The notes under the pieces are model-generated. The model was given only the letters and a program-made list of their open reading frames with translations, searched no databases and had not been told where the DNA came from. Position numbers and translations under genes: made by a program. Below are positions 32,001 to 43,199 of a stretch of DNA of 64,000 nt, piece by piece (position 1 is the stretch's first letter; each line of letters starts with the position of its first letter). Source of the DNA: Linnemannia elongata (Eukaryota > Mortierellomycota > Mortierellomycetes > Mortierellales > Mortierellaceae); assembly GCA_036320915.1 (NCBI GenBank), contig JAXBDG010000012.1, forward strand, positions 310,001-374,000, in the 5' to 3' direction.

Positions 32001-34652
32001 CCAACATGGGAGCGCCGCCAGGACCGACGGCCGCAAGACTGCCATCACCGGCAGCAGCTAACGAGTGAGAACTAGGTGGAACAATGAAACCACCATCCTC
32101 AGTTTCCTCTACTGGCCTGAGGGTGCCGTCAACGCGGGATCCAAAGAATTTTGTCAGCTTGTTGTTTCTCCTCAACAATCGTTTCCTCTGGGCGGCTGTA
32201 AGGCGAACTTGGTCGTTAAAGTATCCGGCCACCATCCACCGTGTCGTCCTCTTCCCGTTGGCCACAGTGTCGACACCTTCATGAGACAAATCATGGTCTA
32301 ACGAGTACGCATCATCATACATGTCTCCTGGAACCATCTCGTCACTTGCGTTAGAATGGTGTTGACCCTTGTTGCGTCCCCCGCTCAGTCGCTTTGTGAA
32401 CCGGTTCTTCCGGAACCCACTTCCAATACCTCCTGCAATACTGCTCCCTGACGACCGCTTGCCCTCCGTCATGGCATTCAGCTGCAGTCCCGAGTTTCCA
32501 TGAACGTGCTCTTCAAAGGTGTCAAAGTCATCAAACTCGTCTTCATCATACAAGTCGTCGTCGCCATGGTGACGAGGTCCCAGTCCGAGGATGACGCGAC
32601 CGGGGTGACGAATCGAGTGGGGGATAGGGCCAAAGTATTGGGACATGGTCTTTGCCAGAGCCTCCTCTTTATCGCGGGACCGGTCAAGGTCTGTCGTCGA
32701 GTTGTTCCAGTTGTAAAGGGTCTGCAATTTGGCAGTCGGGTGGCGTGAGCGGGACCGGGCGACGGTCGAGAGGATGACTGAGCTGTCGGGGCAATAGTGA
32801 CTGTGCAATGGGCCCTGTACAATTGCCTTTTCATACTCTCCTGGTTCTGGAAGAAGATATTTGGAAGCAGAGGAAAGGAGGAGATGTAGTCCACATTAGT
32901 ATGCAAAGCAATAAAGGAGCAAGCGAGATTGTGAGCAGTTGGAAAGCGTGTCAGCAGCCATGCATGTATGAATGCTTTGCATGCATACACTTTGCATAAT
33001 GTAATAAATGTCATTGAAACATTTAAAAGAACATGAAAAAAGAGAAACATGCAATGCAAGAGGAGGAAAAAAAAGGAAGAAAAAAAAGGCGACTTACTAT
33101 CATGCATCATGCGCTGAGCACTCTTCCAGAGTTCGCTATCCTCGAACCGGACAAGTGTGTGTCCCTTCATGAGCTGATAAGTGTGCTCCTGGGCGCCATC
33201 AAACATGTGGCGGTCCAATGGCCAGCCGATTACTTCGTCCATCCGACTACTGCTTTTGCTGCTCTTCTTCCCGCTCTTATTACTTCCACCGCTATTGTTC
33301 CTGGAGTGGTTTCTGCTGTCGCTAATCTCCTTGGGATCGTTGGGGTCGAGGATGGGCCATGGGATATCAGTACGTGACTCGTCGCTGAGATTGACTTGAA
33401 GGGGCGCGTACGTGTCAATGTAGGTCAAGTAGATATAACGAGCGTGTTGGACTGCAAACTCGGCATCCTCCTCGTCTACCTCCCGTCTTAACTTGCTCAA
33501 CTCTTCCTCGTCCAGGTCATACTTTTCCTCCCGAACTCGGTCGCTTTTGGGGCTCTGTTTTTCATCCAGGGAGTACGCCTCCTTGTTGCTGCTGTTATTG
33601 CGACTGCGTTTGCCGTCTTGCCGATACGCTCGCTGCTGCTTCTCGAGCCGCTTCTGCATAATCTTGTGCTTCAACCTGTCGGCTCGCTGCATCTCCAGGT
33701 TGGGCTTTGCAAAAAGCTCGACATCCATCCAGAACAGGAGGTTTTCGATCGAGTACTCCTGGAAGCAGAACTGGCGAAACAGGTCTAGTGCGATCGTGTT
33801 GTGAAGGATCTCTTGGAACCGTACGTCGTTAGACGAAGCCTCGAGGTTAAGTAAGAGATCAGTGGCCCGGGAGCGTGGACGGAACGAGGAAGAGGAGGAG
33901 GAGGAGAAGGTGGTAGTAGTCGTGGCAATGGTGGTAGGGGTGGTTGCAGCTGTGGGGGCACCATCGGCATTGGTTGCAGCGACGGTGTTGATGGTCTCAG
34001 CCTGGGGAGAGTGGTCGGCACCGCGGAAGGAGGAAGATAAGGAGTTCGAAGAGACGTATGGAGATGCGAGGGGTGTATCCTTGCCGGCGGCATTGATTTG
34101 CGTCCCAGAAGCGGAGTCGAGCGCGTCTGGGGCAGTTGTCGCGCTATTGCTCTCTTTCGATGCAGAGGGTCTCCTTCCCTCTCCTCGACTGCTGCTGGAC
34201 TCGTACCGAACCGCGGAGAGGGGCTGCTGTTGGGTAGATATCGAGCTGGGTGAGAGCTCTCTTGCGCTATCAGCGCCTACATCGCTCTCACCGTTACCGA
34301 TGGAGTGTGGGCTTTGACAGGGTGTCGATGCTGCTGTGGCAAGGACAGAGGAGTGAACCGAAAGGACGTCCGACTCGTTCAAGAACGAGATCGGTGAAGA
34401 TAGGCGTTGTGGTCCTTGTCCTTGTTGTTGCTGGGGTAGTTGCGGATGTGGTAGTTGTAGTAGCGACTGGGAATTGGAGGAGATGGGCGGACTGATGTGT
34501 GACATGGAGGAGGAAGGTGGAGGGGAGCTGGGACCAGCAGAGTCTGTAGGATGGTGGAGACTATCTTGACTGCTGACGACTGCCATCGCTGTCAGGTTTG
34601 TCAATGACATTTTGCGGCCCATCGCTAGGCCTTTCCAGAAAGGAGCCGGCAT
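29026..34652 (-). CDS. RGS-domain protein with repeated KLxxFFG motifs (~1789 aa)
   Basis: Model: complement(join(29026..32840, 33098..34652)). The 257-base intron has donor GTAAGT, acceptor CAG and phase 1. Start is ATG 34652; the frame stays open to 35201, but that stretch is pyrimidine-rich leader. Exon 1: a disordered Ser/Pro/Gln N-tail (1-270), then an RGS domain (about 277-515): FQEILHNTIALDLFRQF, YSIENLLFWMDVE, RYIYLTYIDTYAP, FEDSELWKSAQ. It is expanded by basic/Ser insertions at about 330-400 and 440-472. RGS domains speed GTP hydrolysis by G-alpha subunits. Exon 2 is about 1270 residues, mostly disordered, with six copies of a helical motif ending (F/Y/L)(F/L)G near residues 589, 752, 1019, 1112, 1360 and 1665. 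An upstream exon at 37409-37958 could belong to this gene. Confidence 0.85.
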
Positions 34653-37408
34653 ATTTTGAGGGGATAGGTAGATAGGTGTAGTGGGATTTATACAAGTGTC
34701 GATTGGGAGGAGGTGTGGAGGAAGGGTGAAAGAGGACAGTCGAGGATGAGGCAGGGGAAGAGGGTAGTGAGCGAGTCGAGAGGGGAAGAGGAAGGAGAGA
34801 AGGAGAGAAAGGTGGGAAATGGAAATGAAAGGGTGAAATGGAAAATAAACAAATTCAAGGCAAGAGGAAGAACATAATAACGAGAAAGACGAGAAATGGA
34901 AGAGAGATGGAGAGAGAAGAATGAGAAAGAAAGCGAATGTTAGTGAAGAGTTAATAAAAAGATGTGGGTAGGATGTAGTGTTTAGGGTGGTTGTCCAAAA
35001 GAAAGAAAAAAAAATGAGGAGGGAGGGGTGGTCAGGCACACATCTCCTTTGGAATGGGGGGGGGGGGGGGGGGAATGGGATGGTCATAACGTAACGAAGG
35101 ATAAACAACACTTGGGAAGAGACAAACAAATCAACACAGCAGCCCACGAGTACGAAAATAAAAAGGCAAAGAAGCAAGAACGAATGTAAATATGAAAGCA
35201 AGGAAGCAAGGAAGCAAGGCAGCAGAGCAATGGAGGGGAGAAATTAAATATAGGGCCTGGTGTGAGTGAGGGGCATCGGAGCATGATGATGGGGGGCGAG
35301 GAGGGGTTCCTTCGTTCCTTTGTTCCTTTGCTCCTTCAATCCTTCTCTTCGTTATGTTTCTTGAAGTGTTCATTTTGTTCATCTGTTCATCGAAAATGGA
35401 TTAAAACGCGAGACTGACACGCTTCATTTCGGATGGAACGATTCGTGGTCCCTGTCTCATGTCTCATGTCTCAGGAAGTATTTTTATGATAAGGGACAGG
35501 GGTACTGTATTGATCCATTGATAGACTTCTTCCCCCTTCTCTCTCCCATGCTGAGACATCCCTCTGTTCATATGCCTTTTTTTTCTTTTTCATTCCAACG
35601 ATAACATCCTTCATGGCCATTTGTGTTGTTTGCTTTTCGTGTATCATGAATAAAGAGAGGGAATGTTGCTGCTTCACATCTATCATCATTGTTAATCCTG
35701 TAGGCGACTTATCCTGCCCTTCGTTTCTCGCTCTCTGCCTATACACGTTTTAACAATTTGACTGCAACTCTGACCGTCTCTCTGCCCGTCTCTCTCACTC
35801 ACTCTCTCTCTCTTTCACTCCCTTCCCCCTGCCCTTTGTAGTCTCTTGATCTTATCCCATTCTCTTCTTCCTTCCCTTCCTCTCCCTCTCCTCTTCCTTC
35901 CTCCACCTTCCCTCGTACCACGCGGAGACATAGCGCATACAGAGAACGAGAGGAGAGCAAAGGAGAGAGATGTCATTTTTCATCGTTCGACTCTCCCTCT
36001 TTCTCTCTCTCCCCTTCCCTCAATCGCCCTCCCTTGCCATCCCCCTCATCCTTCCCCTTTTCTCGGCCGTTTTCTTAGCATCTCTCTCTCCTACATCGCA
36101 TCCATCATTCACACCCCTCCCCTTCCTTCCTTTCTCACACCTCTGTTCCCAAACTTGTCCCTCCCTTGTTTTTTTATCCAAAGAAAGTGCGACACTCTAG
36201 GTTATTTTTGCCCTTGGTTGATTTGCTTTTGTGTTTTTTTGCTGTTATTTTGTGCTTTCTATTTTGCAATAAAGATATTGCCTCGAGTTTGATGACGGAA
36301 AGGCGGTCAGACCGCCTCTTTCTCTGTTGTTCCTTGGTCCACATTAGCTTTTGGTGTTCTATCCCAGCCTATGGCCGTTACCCTCCTGCCATTAATGTCA
36401 AGCAACAGCAGAGAGAAGGAAAGGCAATGCAAAACGAGAGCCCTCGTTTTTTTTTTGCTCACAACCCCCCTTCCTTGTCTTCCTTCCTTCCCCTCTCCAC
36501 AAAAATAATAAACCCCTGACAGACAATTTTTGCCTTTTGTTTGTGCAATGATGTTATTTGTTTGTTTATGTCTGCCCGACATTTGAGCGCAAAACCCCCC
36601 TCCCCTCCCCCCTTTTTCTTCTTATAGATCAAGGTCAGTAAACAAAAAAACCATCACACAAAACTCTTGAAGGGTGGATTCAAAGGTGGAGAGTGGGAAA
36701 GTGAGGGAGAGGGTGGGGCTTCTCTACCCAAAGTGCGCGTTGGATCTTTTGTGCGTATGGGGTTCCCAACTTTCCTCTGTCCCTGACTGCCCCTCGTTGT
36801 CGTTCGTCATTTTGTGTTCTTCCACCCTGTACGCTGTCTCACTTTTCTCTCTCTTTGTTTTTAGGGGTCATGAACCATATAAAAGCCGTTACACACCCCA
36901 AAGGATGAAGGACGATATATACACACAGAAAGAAAAGGACAGCTCTAGTGGATTGTGCACACAAAACAGAGTTGTGAACGAAGATGATCTGCATGTCGGT
37001 GTATTTTTCTCTTCTTTCTTTTTCGAGTGGTTTCTCGGAATGAGCAAAGGGGTAAAGGTAGTAACAAGAGCAAAGAAAATCACACGCGTGAAAGGCCTGG
37101 ACTGGGCATTTGTTATTCCTGAGCACGGGTTTCGAGTAAGTCGGAAAGGGTGATGCGTCTTGGTGCACGTTTGCTTTTGCTCACTTTTGATTTTCTTGTC
37201 ACTCCTTCGCCTGTCGTACTGCAGCAATGTCATGGACCCTTCCACCCATCCATCTCATCTTTTTCTTATGTACCACACTCTATCTCTTTGCTTCCATCTT
37301 GCGCCCAATTCCTCAAAACTCTGATTTTCCATAGTAACATCTACCAACCACACTTTCCCACAACCAAAAATAAAAAAAAAACAAGAAAAACGAAGGGTTG
37401 TTGTTTAC
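34653..37408 (-). other. Leader/long-intron region, no coding seen
   Basis: Strongly strand-biased pyrimidine tracts (minus strand near the RGS start, plus strand 35760-36150). It includes a run of 18 G at 35056-35073. It is either the intergenic region between two minus-strand genes or a 2.8 kb intron of the RGS gene. Confidence 0.45.
35056..35073 (+). repeat. Poly-G tract, 18 bases
   Basis: Uninterrupted G run in the leader region upstream of the RGS gene. Confidence 0.9.
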
Positions 37409-37958
37409 CTTGATCAATGTTGACAAAATGGACGGTACTGTCCCTCTCCAGCACATCCTCGACGCGATCCGAGAACCGTAACTGGACACCCCGCGACTCG
37501 GCCTCGTCCCTCTCATCCACATGCTCCTCCTCGTCCTCTTCATCTTCCTCATCTTCATAATCCTGTGACCCGCTTCCATTGTCATCAATGGTCCTTCCAG
37601 TTCCCTTCCTTCTGGGCGGTAGCTCGATATGATCAAACAAGGCACCGCACTCGATGACAGGGTACCGTGAATGCCCAAACTCGCGCTCAACCATATACGC
37701 ATACTCGGCTTCGATCTGCCGTGCCAACTGCTCGATCGTAAATGACTTGGGAACCGTCAGAGAGAAGGATATACCGCGGGGTTGGTTGAGGAGGATATGG
37801 AGGGGGACAAAATTGGAGATGGAGGAGAGAGTCTTTTGGCGACGGCGGTTTTGCATCAATTGTTGGATGTTATCTTGTTGATTCTGTTCATGTTGATGTG
37901 GATTATGCGCGCGTCTTGCTTTTTGTTGTTGGTCGTTGTTTTCTAGTTGGCGTTGCAT
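37409..37958 (-). CDS. Single exon with ubiquitin-like fold region, possible 5' exon of RGS gene
   Basis: ATG at 37958 opens a 183-codon frame ending at a good donor (CAAG then GTAAAC), phase 1. The N-terminus is Gln/Asn-rich. The segment SLTVPKSFTIEQLARQIEAE...ECGALFD...LRFSDRVEDVLERDSTVHFVN has the strand-helix-strand look of a ubiquitin/RBD-like domain, split by an acidic Asp/Glu insertion (DYEDEEDEEDEEE). No downstream exon is evident before the RGS gene. An AG at 34625 (CCTAG then CGATGG) is phase-compatible and would join this exon to RGS residue 11 across a 2.78 kb intron. Alternatively it is a gene whose remaining exons I cannot see. Confidence 0.55.
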
Positions 37959-40470
37959 CTTTTTTTTGCGGGGGGGTAGTAGTGGTCGTTTGTGTTGTTG
38001 TGTTGCGTTGTGAGGATGCTTGTTGGATATTGATTAGTATTGAATGGTGCTGTAGGCTGTTGTGAAGTGATTGATTGGACGTTAGCTCGAGCTGTTCCTG
38101 AGAATGCTCGTATCCTTTGTCTAATTATGGATGGATAGCTGAATGAGATGAAAAGGATCTGAGAAAAAGAAAAAAGAGGAAGAGGAGAGAAAAGAGAGGA
38201 AAAAGAGGGTTCGTTTCGTTCAGGTCAGTAACGAGTGAAGGAGGGAGTGGATTAAGTATGATTGACTAACCAATGGTAAAGAGGGGTGGGAGAATAAAAA
38301 GGCCCACGCATGCCACGCACAGGTGTGATGAGGGTGCTTGTTGTTATTGTTGTTGTCGTTGTTGCTGCGAAGAAACGGTAAAAAAAGTTCCGAGAAATAA
38401 AGAAAAAAGGCAAAAGGAAAGACAAAAAGGCTCACATTTGGCCAACAGTAAGTCTCTCCTCGCTATGCTCACGTTTCTTTTTTATTACTCCTTTTATGTG
38501 TCCGACTGTCGGGTGTATTTGTTGACAAGGGTGTCTCGGGGATGGATTAGGTGAAGGAGAGAAAGGAGGAAGGAAAGGAAGAAGGAAGGAGGGAAGAGAG
38601 TTTGTTGCTACATGAAAGCAAGAGGGGTGAATGTGGGTGATTACTCACAGGCTTGTTCGTTGTTGGCTGCTGTTGGTTGTTGTCGGTGAAGAAGGGAACG
38701 GTAAGAGGTGAGATTGAAAAAGAATGAATGAAGGGCAGGATGAGTTTAGACGAGTTACAACAGCGAAGAAGAGAAGAAAAGAAAACAAGAGGGAATCGGG
38801 TTGGACGAAGGAAAGGGAGGAGGACCGTCGTAATAATAAAAAAAAGAAGGGATCGGGTGTAGCTGTTCTTTTTTGATGAGAGTTGAGGGGCGGTGTATAA
38901 GATGTATGCTTGTGTGCACTGATGAGGGCAATGGTGGTGTTGGTAGTTGTAGTTATAGTAAAGGAAGGGGATTTGATGATGACTAGCAAAGGTCAATGGT
39001 CAATGGTCGATTGTTCGAAGGGCAAAGAAAAGATAACGAAAGAAAGACGAGGTAGGAGTATCACTGCATTGGTGACAATTAAGCACCCACTTCTCTGAAA
39101 AGAGAGTGTGTAAGACATCAATCACATATTATTATTTTGAATTGTTCCGTCTCGCTCTGTTTGCCTTCCTCTTTCCCTCTTTGCCTTTCCTTCTTTCTTT
39201 CTGTCTTTGATATCTTTGTGCATCTGTTCATTCACACTACCGCAGGGACCTCCACTCTCTTTTTTTTTTTTTCCCTTTTCTTCCCTCCCTCACTTCTCTC
39301 TCTCTCTCCTTCAATTCTTCGCCTCGCTTACCCCCTCTCCTTTTCTCTTTCTCCCATCTCAACCGGTGTACAGTAAATGCCATGCATGGCTCCTAACAAA
39401 AAGATCTAAACAAACAAACAAAAAAAAAAAAAAAACGTACATAACGTCCATTGCATCAATCTGCAATAAACGCCCTTCATTCACTTTTTTTTTTTTTTTT
39501 TTTTGCTTGACGCGAGAAGAAATAATGCATGCCCCCCCCCCCCCCCCCCAACTCCACCGATCCCATCCCCGTGTTTTGTTGTTTGCTTGCTTGCTTGTTT
39601 ACTGATGTTTTTTTTTTTTTTTTTTGCTTGCGCTTCCTTTTTTTTTTTGGCTTTCTGCTTTTGCTTCGATCCGGGTTCCCGTCCTTCCCCTGCCTTTTTT
39701 TAATTTAGCACGCTTTTTCAGGGGGGGCTATCGAAAAGTGAGTCGGGGGGGGGGAGTGTCAGATACAAATTGGATAACAGGGGAAGGGGGGAACAGAGGG
39801 GTTTGTGTACAGTACTGCAAGTATGACATGGGGACGTTGACAGGGGAAGAGTGGGTTGGCTCATTGTCTTGACTCGTTGGTAGGTTGGTTGGTTGGTTGG
39901 TTGGTTGCTTGCTTGTATGCTTGCCTGCTTGCTTGTTGACTGTTGGATCAAGGGGAGAACGGAGAAGGGAGGAGAAGAGGGAGAGGGAAAGGGAAAGGGA
40001 GAGGAAAAAGAGATGGATTGTAATGTGTATGATGCTTTATGCATGATTTGCATGCTTGAGAGTGCGAGTTCCAGTTGGCCATCCATCTGCCCTGTCCGTT
40101 GAAATATGTCGTTGTAATTTGTCGTTGTCGTTGCCGTTGTCGCTGCCGTTGCTGTTGTTGTCGTTGCCGATGTCGTTGCTGATGTTGTCGTCATGGTCGT
40201 CGGTGCCAATGTTGCCATCGTTACTCGTGTCGCTCATACCTTTCTCACTTTGTGTTCCTTCCGTCTTTGGGTGTCAAACGCTCTTTGTTTCTTCAGTTCT
40301 TATCGTATTCACTTCTCAAAAGACCCATAGGCAAATATATCTGAGGAAAGATCGATGCAAACATACACGCCGTGATACTACCAACCATCACGGACACATA
40401 AGAATCCAAACAAACAAACCAAACAACCTGACAAATTTAAAAACAAAAAGAGATGTATTTGGCATGTGTT
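37959..40470. other. Low-complexity intergenic DNA
   Basis: Contains T runs of 12-22 (39257, 39487, 39608), a run of 18 C at 39532-39549, (TTGG)n at 39885-39905, and purine/pyrimidine-skewed blocks. Frames at 40037-40237 (Asn/Asp-rich) and 39718-40218 (Thr-rich) reflect a GTTGTC-type repeat. An unassigned exon cannot be excluded. Confidence 0.5.
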
Positions 40471-40559
40471 GTTCAACAACAACAGAAAGAGAGCGGCATA
40501 TCATAGCAAAGAAGATAGCTGCACTTGGAGCTTACCCGTCTCACTAATAGAGCAACCGA

Positions 40560-42390
40560 CATAGTCGGTGTTGTGTCCCAATGTGTCTTTTCAATAGCTC
40601 CCACCAGCCTCTTGATGCTCACCGACAACTTGTCCTCGATCCCGCTGTTGAACATCCGCCGCTATCGCTGACCTACAGGCCATCGTCCGAGGGAACTAGC
40701 TGCAAGTTCTTGACCGCCGTATTCTCCTCCTCGACGACCAACCTCAAGATCTCAATATAAAGCTCCCCACGAGGATGAATCCATCAAGCGCGTCTCCTCC
40801 AAACAAATGGAATTTCGTCGTCGTTGTCAATACCAACAGTCGATGAAGCTTTGGGAGGAGCCTTCCTCAGGAGAACTGCAAGACCCTGTTAGACATTGTT
40901 CGAGAATCGGGATACGATCGGAGTATGGTCCAACAGGCGCTAGATATCGTCCATCGCAATCACACTCAGCAACGACTTGTACAAATCCTGGAGCACCCTG
41001 CGGATCCGTATGCTGTTTCTGTCAACACCTTTAAGTTTCACGTTGAAGCCCTTGGACATAGCATCCTGAATACGCTCCTTCTGAGTCAATACTCATCGCG
41101 ACTCGTTATCACGGATCGATGTCAACATGTGCGAAGTGTAAGCATCTGTATCCATGTGTCCACAGAACGCCATTCCTGAGAGAAACACAGTTCCCGTGCC
41201 TTGCAACGTACGAAGCACCTCGCCGTCAGGTCCGCGGGTGCTATTCATAAGGGTCTCTGAGCTGACAAGCTGAACCAACTTGGGGACCAAGATAAGACGA
41301 GTATCCTGAAAGTCCAGCACCACTGCCTGATCGACCACCAACACTTGGTTGTTGGATACCTATTTTGCGCGTATGAAAGAAAGAGGGGTCGAGGGGGAGG
41401 GTCAGCACTACAAGTACACACAAGAGAATGATTCTTTACAACCTCTTTTCTTGTTCCTCTCCTCTGCTTATCCTCTCCGCTTATCCTCTCCGCTTATCCC
41501 TTTCCTCTACCAGCAACGTTTTCTTGTGACATATCCCTATACGTCCCCATAAAGAATGATGCTCTTTTCATTCTCTCCTGCCTCTAAAGTCTTTTCTTCT
41601 CCTTCTTCCCTCTCCACTCCTCTGCCTGCGTCGTTTTTTTCCAGACAGGATCAAGTACATACGGTGGCAAAGTGGCGGGCCATCTCCTTGGCATCAAACT
41701 CTGCTCGGATTTCGTTGTTCTTGACAAACAGCGAAACCTAAATACCATCATAGCATGAAATGGTGACGTGTGGAAATAAATAGAATTAAGAACGTTAGTA
41801 CAGTGCCCCAATGGTTCGTTTCTAAAAAACGCACACTGTCATTGTTAATGGGGTGCCATAAATCCAACAACAACGAGCAGAAAGAACAAAAGGTACCTCG
41901 ATCTCGATGCTGGAGAGGTAGACTATGGGTCCATCGTTGGAGGGGTCCCAGGAAGCGACATCGATCTCCTTGTTGAGTCCGACGTTGATCCACTTGCACT
42001 GTAAGTTGCTGAATCCCAGGCATGACTCTTGCACGGCGTTCTCTGGCCTATTATATATATCATCAGATAGGGCGGCGTTGGTGTTAATTGAAAGTGCTTT
42101 CCTTTTTGTGAATAGTCGATCCCTGAATGAGCAAGGAGAAGAAGGTGTGAGCGTACTGGATGGAGAAGACGTATTGGTGCTCGACGAGAACATAGCGGGT
42201 GTGAGGAGGGAACCCGTTCGGGCTAGAGGCGACACGGTTGGTGAGAGCAAAGGACTCGTTGGGGACTTAATGGCCCTCATCCGCCTCGAGGGTTGCGGCT
42301 GGAATGAGAGTAGCATTCTGTTATAGTTGTTGGCAACGCTGTTGACGAAACCAAGGTGCCACCTTGTTCTTTTATCTGGGTTGGGCAACG
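40560..42390 (-). pseudogene. Sec18/NSF pseudogene lacking the ATPase core
   Basis: Three exons of the NSF N-domain survive with proper splice sites: to 41897 (GFSNLQCKWINVGLNKEIDV then IYLSSIEIE), 41663-41737 (SLFVKNNEIRAEFDAKEMAR) and from 41359 (NNQVLVVDQAVVLDFQD). The coding sense then jumps, near 41080, to the D2 region: a Walker-B-like SVIAMDDI followed by an in-frame TAG, RLLDHTPIVSRFSNNV followed by TAA, and LAVLLRKAPPKA. The helical C-terminus (SVSIKRLVGAIE) is at about 40600 in another frame. The whole D1 ATPase and the D2 Walker A are absent. Sec18/NSF normally disassembles SNARE complexes and is essential, so an intact copy must exist elsewhere. Confidence 0.85.
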
Positions 42391-42473
42391 TGTTGTGGCC
42401 AAGGTCGTTGAGGGCAGTTGCTCATCTTCTCTGTGTCGCTGTCGCTGTCTGTTGTGATGATGATGGGTAGGTG

Positions 42474-42504
42474 GTACTTGTTGTTGTTGTTGTTGTTGTT
42501 GTTG
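42474..42504 (+). repeat. (TTG)n trinucleotide repeat
   Basis: About ten TTG/GTT units; on the minus strand it reads poly-Asn or poly-Gln depending on frame. Confidence 0.9.
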
Positions 42505-42764
42505 AAGAGGAAGCTGTTTGTAGGTGTCCTGTCTTGAATGGAGGCGAGGATGAGGAAGAGCAAGGAAGACAAATGGGAACGAGGAAGAAGAAGCAGAAAA
42601 AAGAAAGCGGAGGGAAAGTCTACCTGACTCTGTCTGACTGTCCAATCAGTCCAATGGGACATCGTTCTTTCTTGTTGCTTTCCTCTCTCTGTCTCGCTCT
42701 GTCTCTGTTTACTCTGTTTGGTCTATTTCTCTGTTTTCTCTGCTCTCCCTTTCTCAAATGAGAG

Positions 42765-43145
42765 CGGTGAGTTCGTTCTTTGACTAGATTCTATACACTC
42801 GAGTGGAGGTTGATAGGGATGGTGCATCAGGGGTATGTCTCTTGTGGATGTGTGTTGTTGATCAGGGTGGAGTGCGTGTTCGTTTGATGCTTTTTGTTAT
42901 TTTTGCTGGTCATTGCTGTTGTGGTTGCTGTTCTGTATGCAGGTGACATTCGTTGGCTTGGAGATCATGAGCACAGACAACAGATATCAGACAACAAGGG
43001 ATGAAGGAGCATAGAAGACACATGTCCTATGCAGATGTATGTCCTTGGAAGGTAGCTCTCTGTTCGGACATGAAGGAACGAGAGAAATGGGTCTAGAGAA
43101 AGAAGGGGATGATTCTACAGAGTTATTATCTAGGGTCACAGTAGG
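42765..43145 (-). repeat. Repeat unit R, copy 3 (shortened)
   Basis: Inverted copy of 28029-28549, lacking roughly the last 140 bp. It sits next to arm B' exactly as copy 1 sits next to arm B, so this R copy was part of the duplicated block. Confidence 0.8.
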
Positions 43146-43199
43146 CTCTTCGTTTCTGAATAAACAGATCCCTCTCATTGTTTCGTTATTCCACTTCCA

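Noticed and set aside
34653..35201. N-terminal extension of the RGS frame with hydrophobic, membrane-like segments
   Set aside because: The hydrophobic runs come from a CT-rich leader read in frame (Phe/Leu/Ser). There is no ATG with support, and the first ATG giving a normal hydrophilic start is 34652.
36674..37153. 159-codon plus-strand frame
   Set aside because: No domain, unusual composition, and it lies in the leader/intron region between two minus-strand exons.
40037..40237. Asn/Asp-rich 66-codon frame as an upstream exon
   Set aside because: Derived from a GTTGTC-type repeat. No matching splice sites or conserved domain; kept only as an unexcluded possibility.
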